64,000 nt of DNA from Streptosporangium saharense (GCF_014203715.1 NZ_JACHJP010000014.1:51090-115089), one strand, 5' to 3'; positions 15,463 to 24,348 are shown, numbered from the stretch's first letter. Notes: generated from the letters alone by a model not told the origin. Numbers and translations are program-made.

Positions 15463-16548
15463 TCAGTCCCGTGTCACGGTGACCACCTCCGGGCGGGGGT
15501 CGAGCCTCGGCACGAGCCTGAGCGCGTTGCCCGCGTAGACCCGGGTGAGGACGTCGTCGGGCAGGTCGAGGCCGGAGATCGTCCAGCGGCCCATCGGCGG
15601 CGGGTCCTCCAGGGAGTGGGCGAAGGCCTCGTCCGCGGTCTCCATGAAACGGAAGTGGAGGCGGTAGACCTCCGGGTCCGGTGGGATCTCGTCGGTGCCG
15701 AACAGCACCCGGTCGGGGTGGCTCGTGACCAGCGCGCGGGCCGCCCTGGGTGCCCTGCCGAGTTCGGCGAGGCGGGCGGCGATGTCGATGTGGAAGTTGG
15801 GGTGCTCGTCGAGCATCCGCCCGACCCAGCCGAGGTTCTCCGGCCAGCATCCGGCGTGCACCCCGATCACGGTCGTCGCCGGGTGGGCGGCGACCATCGC
15901 CTCCATGGCCTCCATCAGCCGCTCGAACGACGGGAACTCAGGCCCGGAGAACACCCAGTCGGGGCGGGCGGTCAGCTGTTCGAGACGCTCGTTGCGCTCG
16001 TCCACCGGCTCGAAGAAGGCCACGGGGTCGGCGGTGTGCAGGGCGATGGGAATGCCCAGCTCGCCCGCGGCGGCCCACAGGGGGCCGAGCCGTACGTCGT
16101 CGAGCATGAGCAGCTCACCGCGGTGGTCGCGCACATGCAGGCCGAGGTCCTTCCAGACCTTCAGGCCGGCCGCGCCCTCGGCGACCGAGGCGCGCAACTG
16201 GGCGGCCAGCCGTTCGTCGAAGCCGGGTTCGGCGGCCTGTGACCAGTCCACGTGGCAGAAGGTGGCGAACCTGCCGGGGTGGGCGGCGTCGTAGCGCTCG
16301 ATGTTCTCGGCCAGCTCCCTGCCCCAGCGGCCGTCGAGGTTGACCATGCCGCGCACGTTGAGCGCGTCCATCGTGTCCAGCAGCGCGGGCACGTCCCCGA
16401 CCATCCAGTCGCCGTCGTCGCTGAGCCAGCGGCCGAGGTGGACGTGCGCGTCGACGACGGGCATCCTGGCCCGCTCGACGCGGGTGACGGGAACCCTGAG
16501 CTGGGAGATCGGGCGGTAGCGCGACAGCGGGAGGTCGGGCGTGGTCAC
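15463..16548 (-). CDS. Amidohydrolase-2 family TIM-barrel hydrolase (lactonase/decarboxylase type)
   Basis: 361 residues. Metal-site motifs: DAHVHLGR near residue 33, the mid-barrel Lys segment GLKVWKD, HTAD near 185, GVHAGCW, and the final GTDE near 290. The family contains aldonolactone hydrolases (L-rhamnono- and L-fuconolactonase) and decarboxylases. In this sugar regulon a lactonase role is plausible and would parallel SMP-30. The start overlaps the stop of the GH4 copy-2 gene by 4 bp, making it the last gene of the FAH - dehydrogenase - GH4 - amidohydrolase unit. Confidence 0.85.
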   Translation of the reverse strand: MTTPDLPLSRYRPISQLRVPVTRVERARMPVVDAHVHLGRWLSDDGDWMVGDVPALLDTMDALNVRGMVNLDGRWGRELAENIERYDAAHPGRFATFCHVDWSQAAEPGFDERLAAQLRASVAEGAAGLKVWKDLGLHVRDHRGELLMLDDVRLGPLWAAAGELGIPIALHTADPVAFFEPVDERNERLEQLTARPDWVFSGPEFPSFERLMEAMEAMVAAHPATTVIGVHAGCWPENLGWVGRMLDEHPNFHIDIAARLAELGRAPRAARALVTSHPDRVLFGTDEIPPDPEVYRLHFRFMETADEAFAHSLEDPPPMGRWTISGLDLPDDVLTRVYAGNALRLVPRLDPRPEVVTVTRD

Positions 16549-17843
16549 GGCCGGTCCCTGACGCCCTCGGGCAGCAGGTCCCCGTGGGCGGCGATCAGCT
16601 CGTCCACCAGCTCGCGAATTCGGGAGACCGGCAGGCTGGCGGCGGTGTTCGGGTCGAGCAGGGCGGCCTGGTAGACGTGGTCGCGGCGGCCTTCGAGGGC
16701 GGCCCGCACGGTCAGTTCGCTGACGTTGAGCGTGACCCGGTTGAGCGCGGCGAGCTGGGCGGGCAGCTCACCGATCCTGGTCGGTCGCACCCCCGAGCGG
16801 TCGACGTGGCAGGGCACCTCGACGCAGGCGTCCTCGGGGAGGTTGGAGATGAGGCCGCCGTTGCGGACGTTGCCGTGGATGAGCCGTGGGGTGCCGGTCT
16901 CGATGGAGTGGATGGCCAGCGAGGCCAGCTCCTCGCCGCGCTGGATGGTCACGCCCCGGCCCGCGTCGAGGGAGCGCCTCTGCTCCTCGTACTCGGCGAA
17001 GCCGTCGGCCAGCCAGTCGAGGTAGACGCCCACCGGGATGCGGTATTTGTCGATCTGGTCGGGCCGGGAGAGGAACCAGGGGAGGTACTCCGCGCCGTGC
17101 TCGCTCGACTCCGTCGGGAAATAGCCGAAATTTCGGTAAATTTCCACGCGGACCCTGCGGCGCAGTTCCGGGTCAGCCTCGATGAGCCGGTCCAGACGGC
17201 GATAGAGATTCTCCCCGTCCCGCTCGAAGCGCAGCACGAACGCCTGGTGGTTGACCCCGGCCGTGAGGAAGGAGACCTCATCCTCGGGCACGCCGACCAT
17301 CCTGGCCAGGGTCCGCTGGGTGTCGCGGGCCGCGTGGCAGACGCCGACCACGTTGCGGAACGGCGTGCCCGCGTAGACCGCCCACGGGATCATCGACATC
17401 GGGTTGGTGTAGGTGAACAGCGTCGCGTCCGGCGCCAGCTCCGCCAGGTCGTTGCCCAGGGCGACCATCACCGGGATCGTGCGCAGCGCGCGGAAGACGC
17501 CGCCGATCCCCAGGGTGTCGGCGATCGTCTGGCGCACGCCGTACCGGGCGGGGATGTCGAAGTCGCGGCGCACGGCGGCCATGCCACCGACGGCGATCTC
17601 GTTGATGACGTGGTCGGCGCCGTCGAGCGCGGCACGGCGGTCGAGGTGGGCCTCGACCCTGGCGCCGATCCCGAGTTCCCCGACCATCCAGGTGGCCATG
17701 GCCTCGGCCGTCGCGAGCCGTTCGGCGTCGATGTCGTGCAGCACGACCGTCGAGTCGGCGAGTTCGGGGAAGGTCAGGATGTCGGAGAGCAGGTTCTTGG
17801 CGAAGGTGATGCTTCCGGCGCCCACCAGGACGATCCGGGCCAT
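16545..17843 (-). CDS. GH4 family NAD-dependent glycosidase (MelA-like), copy 2
   Basis: 432 residues, close by eye to copy 1 along its length (MARIVLVGAGSITFAKN, INEIAVGGM, RRYLD-type C-terminus with NVRNGGLISNLPEDACVEVPC). The metal motif is GVCHAARD, so the Ser of the Cys-His-Ser triad in copy 1 is Ala here. This may change the metal site or substrate. It follows the zinc dehydrogenase gene by 13 bp and overlaps the amidohydrolase start. Two GH4 paralogues in one regulon suggest two related alpha-linked substrates, or linkage-specific roles. Confidence 0.9.
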   Translation of the reverse strand: MARIVLVGAGSITFAKNLLSDILTFPELADSTVVLHDIDAERLATAEAMATWMVGELGIGARVEAHLDRRAALDGADHVINEIAVGGMAAVRRDFDIPARYGVRQTIADTLGIGGVFRALRTIPVMVALGNDLAELAPDATLFTYTNPMSMIPWAVYAGTPFRNVVGVCHAARDTQRTLARMVGVPEDEVSFLTAGVNHQAFVLRFERDGENLYRRLDRLIEADPELRRRVRVEIYRNFGYFPTESSEHGAEYLPWFLSRPDQIDKYRIPVGVYLDWLADGFAEYEEQRRSLDAGRGVTIQRGEELASLAIHSIETGTPRLIHGNVRNGGLISNLPEDACVEVPCHVDRSGVRPTRIGELPAQLAALNRVTLNVSELTVRAALEGRRDHVYQAALLDPNTAASLPVSRIRELVDELIAAHGDLLPEGVRDRP

Positions 17844-17856
17844 GGGGTACCTCGAT

Positions 17857-18792
17857 TCAGGGGGCCAGCAGGGCCTTGACGGGAGTCGCGCGACCGTTCA
17901 TCAGCGCGGTGAAGACCTCGGCGCCCTCGGCGAGCGGGAAGGTCGAGACCCAGCTCAGGTCCCATCCCCCGACCAGCTCGACCGCCTCGGCGAAGTCGGC
18001 GTCGCGGTAGGCGAAGGAGCCGGTCACCCGCTTCTCCCCGCGCACGAGGTCGGCGGCGTCGAACCCGGAGACCGGGTCGGCGAGCCCCAGCCACACCGCG
18101 ATCCCGCCGGGACGCAGCCGGGCGAGCGACTGCTCGTGGGTGGCCGCCGCGCCGACCGCGTCGAAGACCACGTCGTACTCCCCGGTCAGCTCGGCGACTG
18201 CCGCGTCCGCCCCGAGCCCGGCCGCCACCGCTCTGCGGCTGTCGGAGCGGTCGGCGATCTCCACCCGGCCCGCGCCCCCGGACACGGCAACCTGCAGGCA
18301 GGCCAGGCCGATGGCGCCCGCGCCGATGACCCCGACCCGCGCCCCCTTCGGGGTCCCGGCCAGTGCCCACGCGTGTACGGCGTTGGCCACCGGCTCGACG
18401 ACTCCGGCCGCCGTCCAGTCGAGCCCCTCGGGCAGCGCGACCAGTGCGCTTTCCGGTACGGCGACGCGCTCGGCGAACCCTCCCGGGGTGTGCACGCCGA
18501 CGATCCGCCGCTTCCTGCACACGTTGCGCAGGCCCAGCGCGCACACGTCGCACTCCCCGCACGACAGGATCGGGTTGACGATGACGGGACGTCCTTCGTC
18601 GGTACGGCCCGCGAACTCGTGGCCCATCACCAGCGGCGGCACCCGGAAGCCCGGTGTCTTGACGCCGTGCAGCTCGCTGCCGCAGATGCCGGAGGTGACC
18701 ACGTGCACCAGCACGTCGCCGGGGCCCGGCTCGGGCTCGGGCACCTCGCGCATCTCGACGGTGCCGGGGCCGGTGAACACCAGGGCCTTCAC
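17857..18792 (-). CDS. Zinc-dependent medium-chain alcohol/polyol dehydrogenase
   Basis: 311 residues from a GTG, slightly shorter than the usual 340. The catalytic zinc ligands are in GICGSELHG (Cys near 37) and GHEFAGR (His-Glu near 57). The structural zinc loop CGECDVCALGLRNVC (about 78-92) is complete. The Rossmann loop is GVIGAGAIGLACLQ. Members oxidise sugar alcohols, aldonates or 2-keto-3-deoxy acids with NAD(P). Its place between the FAH hydrolase and GH4 suggests it oxidises a hydroxyl in the sugar-acid branch. Confidence 0.92.
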   Translation of the reverse strand: MKALVFTGPGTVEMREVPEPEPGPGDVLVHVVTSGICGSELHGVKTPGFRVPPLVMGHEFAGRTDEGRPVIVNPILSCGECDVCALGLRNVCRKRRIVGVHTPGGFAERVAVPESALVALPEGLDWTAAGVVEPVANAVHAWALAGTPKGARVGVIGAGAIGLACLQVAVSGGAGRVEIADRSDSRRAVAAGLGADAAVAELTGEYDVVFDAVGAAATHEQSLARLRPGGIAVWLGLADPVSGFDAADLVRGEKRVTGSFAYRDADFAEAVELVGGWDLSWVSTFPLAEGAEVFTALMNGRATPVKALLAP

Positions 18793-18871
18793 CGTGGGCC
18801 GCCGGGGGTCGGATGTGCCTGTCTCACGGGAACTCCTATTCGGGGGATTCGGGGGTTTTCAAACGGAGGGG

Positions 18872-19705
18872 TCATCGGCGGCCGACGACGGGGTTGCGCA
18901 GGGTGCCAATGCCCTCGACGCTCACCTCGACGACGTCCCCCGGCCTGAGCGAGCGGCGGGGGGTCATGAACTCGCCGCAGCCCCACGGGGTGCCGGTCAG
19001 CACGACGTCGCCGGGTTCGAGGGTGAAGGCGCGCGAGCAGTAGGAGAGCAGCTCGGCGACACCGAAGAGCATCTCCGCGGTCGTCGAGTTCTGGACGGTC
19101 TCGCCGTTGACGACGGTCCTGAGCGCCAGCGCCTGGGGGTCGCCGATCTCGTCGGGGGTGACGACGACCGGGCCGAGCGGGCAGAAGGTGTCGAGGTTCT
19201 TACCCCGGGTCCACTGGCCGTCGGCGAACTGCAGGTCGCGGGCCGAGACGTCGTTGGCCACGGTGTAGCCCGCGACCCCGGCCAGGGCCTCCCGCTCGCT
19301 CGCGTACCTCAGGGGGGAGCCGATGACGGCGGCCAGTTCGACCTCCCAGTCCACCCGCTCGGTCAGCTCGTCGTCGATGACGATCTCGTCGCCGGGGCCG
19401 ATCACGCTCGAAGGGAACTTGGCGAACATCAGCGGGCGCTCCGGCTTGTCCATCCCGGCCTCGCGGATGTGGTCCAGGTAATTCAGCCCGATCGCCACGA
19501 TCTTGCCGGGGCGCAGCGGCGCGACGGGGACGGCGTCCTCGACCTGCTCGGTCGCCGAGGCGGCAAGGCGCGCGACCTCCCCGGCCCCGGCCGCGAGGAC
19601 GGCCTCAAGCGGCGTGCCCGCCGGGACCCCCAGCGCGTACCAGCGCCCCTCGCGCTCAACCGCGGCGAGCCGGTCCTCCCCGACCCGTACCGTGCCGAGC
19701 CTCAT
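18872..19705 (-). CDS. Fumarylacetoacetate hydrolase (FAH) family protein
   Basis: 277 residues from the ATG at 19705 (MRLGTVRVG). This start is preferred over an ATG at 19717 because GGAGA lies just upstream of it and the earlier codon is inside an IclR site. FAH fold landmarks: IVAIGLNYLDHIREAG, metal-binding acidic residues in DWEVELAAVIG and DVSARDLQ, and the end segment VLTGTPWGCGEF. Metal-dependent enzymes of this family hydrolyse C-C bonds in 2,4-diketo acids; in the L-rhamnose and L-fucose routes they split 2,4-diketo-3-deoxyaldonates to pyruvate and a hydroxy acid. First gene of the minus-strand catabolic unit. Confidence 0.9.
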   Translation of the reverse strand: MRLGTVRVGEDRLAAVEREGRWYALGVPAGTPLEAVLAAGAGEVARLAASATEQVEDAVPVAPLRPGKIVAIGLNYLDHIREAGMDKPERPLMFAKFPSSVIGPGDEIVIDDELTERVDWEVELAAVIGSPLRYASEREALAGVAGYTVANDVSARDLQFADGQWTRGKNLDTFCPLGPVVVTPDEIGDPQALALRTVVNGETVQNSTTAEMLFGVAELLSYCSRAFTLEPGDVVLTGTPWGCGEFMTPRRSLRPGDVVEVSVEGIGTLRNPVVGRR

Positions 19706-19716
19706 GACTTTCTCCA

Positions 19717-19751
19717 TTCCGTATCGCAGAATGCTATTCCGAACATGCGAC
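19717..19751. promoter_or_regulatory. Paired IclR operator of the FAH operon
   Basis: TTCCG-TATCG-CAGAA (19717-19731) and TTCCG-AACAT-GCGAC (19737-19751), centres 20 bp apart; the second keeps only its left half. It lies immediately upstream of the FAH start. Confidence 0.65.
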
Positions 19752-19868
19752 AGCAGAACATCCGGACGAACACGCTGTCAAGTGTTCGACGGAACGTTCC
19801 CGGCCATCCCGGCGACCTCGGACTTCTCCCCGGCCACAACCCCTGCCTCCTGGGAGGTTCGGATCATA

Positions 19869-19903
19869 TTCCGCATGGCGGAACTATAGACCGCATTGTG
19901 GAA
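19869..19903. promoter_or_regulatory. Paired IclR operator of the PLP-enzyme/SDR/GlcDF operon
   Basis: TTCCG-CATGG-CGGAA (19869-19883), a perfect palindrome, and GACCG-CATTG-TGGAA (19889-19903). The centres are 20 bp apart and the pair is about 55 bp before the start at 19956. Confidence 0.75.
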
Positions 19904-19955
19904 CTAGTGCTACGTTGACCGGAATCGCCGTACAGCCGGGAGGGGCGGTCAAGCG

Positions 19956-21053
19956 ATGTATCCAGAAATCGACACTCCGGCGCTGGTCATCGACCTCGAC
20001 GTGGTCCGGGCCAACGTGACGGAGATGGCCAAGGTGGCCGCGACGAACGACGTCGGGCTCAGGCCACACATCAAGACCCACAAGATCCCCGAACTGGCCC
20101 GCATGCAGATCGAGGCGGGCGCCGTCGGCATCACCTGCGCCAAGCTCGGCGAGGCCGAGGTGATGGCCGACGCCGGGATCGACGACATCCTGCTCGCCTA
20201 TCCGATCTGGGGCGAGCCCAAGCTGCGCCGCCTGGCCGCGCTGCGTGAGCGCGCCCGGGTGCGGGTCAGCCTCGACTCGCCCGACGTCGCCGCGGGCCTG
20301 GGCAGGCTGGGCCTGCACACGGGCTCCCCGGTCGAGATCCTCGTCGAGGTGGACACCGGCATGCACCGCCTGGGCCGCCCGCCGGGCCGTCCAACCGCCG
20401 ACCTGGTCGCGGAGATCGCCGCGATCCCCGGCGTCGAGGTCGTCGGCCTGCTCACCCTGGCCGGGCACGCCTACCGCTCCCGCTCGTGGGAGGAGCTGCT
20501 GGAGATCTCCCGCCGCGAGGGCGAGGACCTGGTCGCGACCGCCGAGCTGTGCGCCCGCGAGGGCGTCGAGCTGCGCGAGATCAGCGTCGGCTCGACGCCG
20601 ACCGCCCGCTACGCCGCCGAGGTCCCCGGGGTTACCGAGATCAGGCCGGGCACCTACATCTTCAACGACACCACGATGATGCGGCTCGGCGTGGCCACCG
20701 AGGAGACCACCGGCGCCAGGGTGCTGGCCACTGTCGTCGGCCGCCCCTCCCCCGAGCGGGTCGTGCTCGACGCCGGGACGAAGTGCCTCACCTCGGACGG
20801 CCTCGGCTCCCCCGGCTGGATCTCCGCGGTCGGCCTGCCGTACCTGCACATGGAGTTCCTCAACGAGGAGCACGGGGTGGCACATCTCGAACCGGGGCAC
20901 GCCAACTACGGCGAGCTGCCCGTGGGCAGCAGGGTGCAGCTCGTCCCGAGCCACGCCTGCCCGGTGCTCAACCTCTTCGACGTCGCGCACGTCGTCGAGG
21001 ACGGCGAGGTCGTCACCGAGCTGCGCGTCGCCGCCCGCGGCGCCGTGCGATAA
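19956..21053 (+). CDS. PLP fold-III enzyme of the D-threonine aldolase / D-serine dehydratase (DSD1) family
   Basis: 365 residues. The alanine-racemase-like barrel comes first: DTPALVIDLDVV near residue 6 and the PLP lysine in RPHIKTHK near 45. The C-terminal metal site is PSHACPVLN (His and Cys near 330), as in D-threonine aldolases and D-serine/D-threo-3-hydroxyaspartate dehydratases. These metal- and PLP-dependent enzymes act on beta-hydroxy-alpha-D-amino acids by retro-aldol cleavage or by loss of water and ammonia. In a polygalactosamine-linked regulon the obvious candidate substrate is a 2-amino-2-deoxyaldonate. That assignment is inference. First gene of a four-gene plus-strand operon. 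Confidence 0.9.
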   Translation: MYPEIDTPALVIDLDVVRANVTEMAKVAATNDVGLRPHIKTHKIPELARMQIEAGAVGITCAKLGEAEVMADAGIDDILLAYPIWGEPKLRRLAALRERARVRVSLDSPDVAAGLGRLGLHTGSPVEILVEVDTGMHRLGRPPGRPTADLVAEIAAIPGVEVVGLLTLAGHAYRSRSWEELLEISRREGEDLVATAELCAREGVELREISVGSTPTARYAAEVPGVTEIRPGTYIFNDTTMMRLGVATEETTGARVLATVVGRPSPERVVLDAGTKCLTSDGLGSPGWISAVGLPYLHMEFLNEEHGVAHLEPGHANYGELPVGSRVQLVPSHACPVLNLFDVAHVVEDGEVVTELRVAARGAVR

Positions 21054-21078
21054 CCATGAGAGACGAGAAGGGGAGAAG

Positions 21079-21843
21079 ATGCGGGGCCTGACCGGGAAGA
21101 GAGTGCTGATCAGCGGCGGTAGCAGCGGCATCGGCGCCGCCACCGCCCGCAGGTTCCTCCAGGAGGGATCCCGGGTCTTCGTGGGCGGCCTCGACGCCGA
21201 GGAGGTCGGGCGGACCGTGGCCGAGCTGGCACCGCTCGGCGAGATCGACGGCCTCGCGGGCGACGTCGGCTCCGAGGCGGACGTGGACCGGCTGGTCGGG
21301 GCGGCCGTCGAGACGCTCGGCGGCATCGACGTGCTGGTCAACAACGCGGGCACCGCCTGGCGGGAGCCGTTCCTCGACATCACCAGGGAGCACTGGGACC
21401 GGATCATGACCGTGAACCTCGGCGGCATGTTCCAGGTCGCCCAGGCCGTGGCCAGACACCTGGTCGTCCAGGGCACCGGCGGGGTCATCCTCAACATGTC
21501 CTCGACCAACGGGATCGGCGGCGAGGCCGACTACGCCCACTACAACGCCTCAAAGGGCGGCGTGCTGCTGCTCACCAGGACCATGGCCGTCGAGCTCGGG
21601 AGGTACGGCATCCGCGTCAACGCGCTGTGTCCCGGCTACATCCAGACCCCGCTGAACGCGTCGATCTCGGCCAACCTGGACGACGACTTCGTCTCCGGCT
21701 ACGAGCGCGACCACATCCCGCTTGGCCGGGCCGGTCTGCCCGAGGAGGTCGCCGCGGGCTACGCCTTCCTGGCCTCCGACGACGCCGCGTTCGTCCACGG
21801 CACCGAACTGGTCATCGACGGCGGCCAGCTCGCGATCATGTGA
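21079..21843 (+). CDS. Classical SDR-family dehydrogenase
   Basis: 254 residues with a complete SDR signature: SGGSSGIGAAT (nucleotide loop), NNAG, active-site Ser in LNMSSTNG, and YNASKGG (Tyr and Lys). The C-terminus LVIDGGQLAIM is typical. Likely NAD(P)-dependent oxidation of a sugar or sugar acid; homologues include sugar 1-dehydrogenases and 2-keto-3-deoxyaldonate dehydrogenases. It follows the PLP enzyme by 25 bp and precedes the oxidase gene by 25 bp. Confidence 0.93.
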   Translation: MRGLTGKRVLISGGSSGIGAATARRFLQEGSRVFVGGLDAEEVGRTVAELAPLGEIDGLAGDVGSEADVDRLVGAAVETLGGIDVLVNNAGTAWREPFLDITREHWDRIMTVNLGGMFQVAQAVARHLVVQGTGGVILNMSSTNGIGGEADYAHYNASKGGVLLLTRTMAVELGRYGIRVNALCPGYIQTPLNASISANLDDDFVSGYERDHIPLGRAGLPEEVAAGYAFLASDDAAFVHGTELVIDGGQLAIM

Positions 21844-21868
21844 CCCGCTCTATCCGAGGGAGACTTCC

Positions 21869-23251
21869 ATGAGGATCGACGCCGCCGTGCTGCGGGAGCT
21901 GCGCGGGATCGTCGGCGCCGACCACGTCCGCGACGCCGATGGAGACGTGGCCGCCTACGCCAGGGACGCCACCCCGCTGTTCTCCGCCATGCCCGGCGCC
22001 GTCGTCCACCCCGGCTCGGCCGAGGAGGTCGCCGCGGTGCTCGCGCTGGCCACCGCGCACGGCGTGCCGGTCGTCCCCAGGGGCGCCGGGTCCAACCTGT
22101 GCGCGGCGACCGTCCCGCTCAGCGGCGGCATCGTGCTGGTGCTGACCAGGCTCGACCGCATCCTGGAGATCAGCGCCGAGGAGCTGCTCGCGGTCGTCCA
22201 GCCCGGTGTCACCTCCGCCGAACTGGCCGGGGCCGCCGCCAAGCACGGCCTGCTGTACGCGCCCGACCCCGGCAGCAGAACCGTCGCGACCGTCGGCGGC
22301 ACCATCGCCACCTGCGCGGGCGGCCTGCGCGGCCTGAAGTACGGCGTGACCCGCAACTACGTCCTCGGGCTCGAAGCCGTGCTCCCGACCGGAGAGATCG
22401 TCCGCACCGGCGGTCGGCTGTGGAAGGACGTGGCGGGCTACGACCTGACCCGGCTGCTCACCGGCTCCGAGGGCACGCTCGGCGTGATCACCGAGGCGAC
22501 GGTCGCGCTCACCCCCGCCCCGGAGACCACCGGGACCGGGCTCGCCTACTTCGCGACCCTGGCCGACGCGGGACGGGCCGTGGCCCGGGTCATCGGCTCG
22601 GGGATCGTCCCGGCGACGCTGGAGTTCCTCGACGCCAAGTGCGTGGCGGCGGTCGAGGACTACGCCGGGCTCGGGCTCAGGCTCGACGCGGGGGCGCTGC
22701 TGCTGTTCGGCGACGACGGCGCCGCCGCCCCGGTGGCCGACCACCTGGCCAGGATGGCGGAGATCTGCCTGGCCGAGGGGGCAATGGAGGCCACGGTCGC
22801 GGGCGCCGCCGCCGAGTCGGAGGCGCTGCTCGCCGCCCGGCGCTGCGCGCTGCCCGCGCTCTCCCGTCTGGGCTCGGTCACGATCCTGGAGGACGCGAGC
22901 GTGCCCCGGCCGCGCATCGCCGAGATGGTCGACCGCATCGACGCCCTGGCTGTACGGCACGGCCTCACGATCGCGACCTTCGGCCACGCCGGGGACGGCA
23001 ACCTGCACCCGACCTGCGTGGTCGAGGCGGGCGACACCGACGCCGTCGAACGCGCCCACCACGCCTTCGCCGACATCTTCCGCGCCGCGATGGAGCTGGG
23101 CGGCACCATCACCGGCGAACACGGCGTCGGCGCGGCCAAGCTGCCCTACCTGGCCGAACGGCTCGGCGAGGACCAGATGGCGCTGCTGCGCAGGATCAAG
23201 GCCGCCTTCGACCCCGCAGGCATCCTCAACCCAGGAAAGCTCGGCTCGTGA
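21869..23251 (+). CDS. glcD-like: FAD-linked oxidase, GlcD/D-lactate dehydrogenase type
   Basis: 460 residues from the ATG at 21869 (MRIDAAVLRE). The FAD domain has PRGAGSNLCAATVP and the SRTVATVGGTIATCAGG segment; the substrate domain ends with FGHAGDGNLHPT and GEHGVGAAKL, family hallmarks. These flavoproteins oxidise short 2-hydroxy acids such as glycolate, D-lactate or glycerate. The stop overlaps the GTG of the iron-sulfur partner by 4 bp. In this regulon it would oxidise the hydroxy acid released by the FAH-family enzyme. Confidence 0.92.
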   Translation: MRIDAAVLRELRGIVGADHVRDADGDVAAYARDATPLFSAMPGAVVHPGSAEEVAAVLALATAHGVPVVPRGAGSNLCAATVPLSGGIVLVLTRLDRILEISAEELLAVVQPGVTSAELAGAAAKHGLLYAPDPGSRTVATVGGTIATCAGGLRGLKYGVTRNYVLGLEAVLPTGEIVRTGGRLWKDVAGYDLTRLLTGSEGTLGVITEATVALTPAPETTGTGLAYFATLADAGRAVARVIGSGIVPATLEFLDAKCVAAVEDYAGLGLRLDAGALLLFGDDGAAAPVADHLARMAEICLAEGAMEATVAGAAAESEALLAARRCALPALSRLGSVTILEDASVPRPRIAEMVDRIDALAVRHGLTIATFGHAGDGNLHPTCVVEAGDTDAVERAHHAFADIFRAAMELGGTITGEHGVGAAKLPYLAERLGEDQMALLRRIKAAFDPAGILNPGKLGS

Positions 23252-24348
23252 ACACCACGCCACCTGACCCTTCGGCCCCGCAGGGGATCTTCACCCCCGA
23301 ACTGCTCGACCGCTGCATCTCGTGCGGGTTCTGTCTGCCCGCCTGCCCGACGTACGCGCTCACCAAGGACGAGGCGTCCTCCCCCAGGGGCAGGATCACG
23401 CTGATGCGCGCCCTTGAGGAGGGCACGCTTCCCGACAACGACCTGCGCCTGCAGGAGGAGTCGAGCTTCTGCCTCGGCTGCCGGGCCTGCGAGACGGTCT
23501 GTCCCGCCGGGGTGGAGTACGGCGCGCTCCTCGAAGAGTGGCGTGACCACCAGTGGCAGGGATCGCGACGCCCGTTGGTCGTGAGGCTGCTGACGTTCGC
23601 GGTGAACGCGCGACCGCGGGTGTGGCTGCTCGGCCTGTTCCGCCGCCACGCCCGCACCCGGCCCTCGCCCGAGGGGCCGCACCTGATGCTCGGCTGCTTC
23701 GAACGGGCTCTCTACCCCAAGGTGAGCAGGGCCGCCCGCGCCCTGCTGCCCGAGCTGTCCGCCCCGGCCTCCCAGGGGTGCTGCGGGGCGCTGCACGCGC
23801 ACAACGGCGACTCGGCCAGGGGCCGGGAACTCGCCCTTGAGCTGGGCGAACAACTACCCGGAGTGATCGTCACCACCTCGGGCGGCTGTGCGGCCCACCT
23901 CGCCAGCGTGCTCGGCAGGGACCGGGTCAGGGAGATCTCGGAAACCCTCACCGAAACCCCGCGGGAGCTGCCGTGGACGGGGGCGCGCATCGCGCTGCAG
24001 GACTCCTGCCATCTGCGCAACGGCCTGGGCGTCTGGCGTGAGCCCAGGGAGCTGATCGGGCGGATGGGCGAATATGTCGAGCTGCCCTCTGCGGGGTCCT
24101 GCTGCGGCGCCGCGGGCAGCTACGCCATGGTCAGACCCAAGGACAGCCGCAAGGTCCTCGACGCCAAACTCGACGAGATCGAGGCGGCCGGGGTTGACTA
24201 CGTGGCCGTGGTCAACCCGGGGTGCTACCGCCAGCTCGACCAGGGCCTGCGCCGGAGGAAGTCACGGGTGCGAGCCGTACACCTGGCGGAACTGGCGGCG
24301 GGCGCGTACGAGACCACCCGCTCTGCCCGGACACAGGCGGAGCACTGA
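23248..24348 (+). CDS. glcF-like: Iron-sulfur subunit of glycolate/lactate oxidase (GlcF-like)
   Basis: 366 residues with a GTG start overlapping the GlcD-like stop. Two [4Fe-4S] motifs: CISCGFCLPACP near residue 23 and CLGCRACETVCP near 75. Two CCG (heterodisulfide-reductase-like) domains follow, with GCCGALHAH and SCCGAAGSYA. It passes electrons from the flavoprotein to the membrane quinone pool or another acceptor. It ends the plus-strand operon; the next gene converges on it. Confidence 0.92.
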   Translation: MNTTPPDPSAPQGIFTPELLDRCISCGFCLPACPTYALTKDEASSPRGRITLMRALEEGTLPDNDLRLQEESSFCLGCRACETVCPAGVEYGALLEEWRDHQWQGSRRPLVVRLLTFAVNARPRVWLLGLFRRHARTRPSPEGPHLMLGCFERALYPKVSRAARALLPELSAPASQGCCGALHAHNGDSARGRELALELGEQLPGVIVTTSGGCAAHLASVLGRDRVREISETLTETPRELPWTGARIALQDSCHLRNGLGVWREPRELIGRMGEYVELPSAGSCCGAAGSYAMVRPKDSRKVLDAKLDEIEAAGVDYVAVVNPGCYRQLDQGLRRRKSRVRAVHLAELAAGAYETTRSARTQAEH

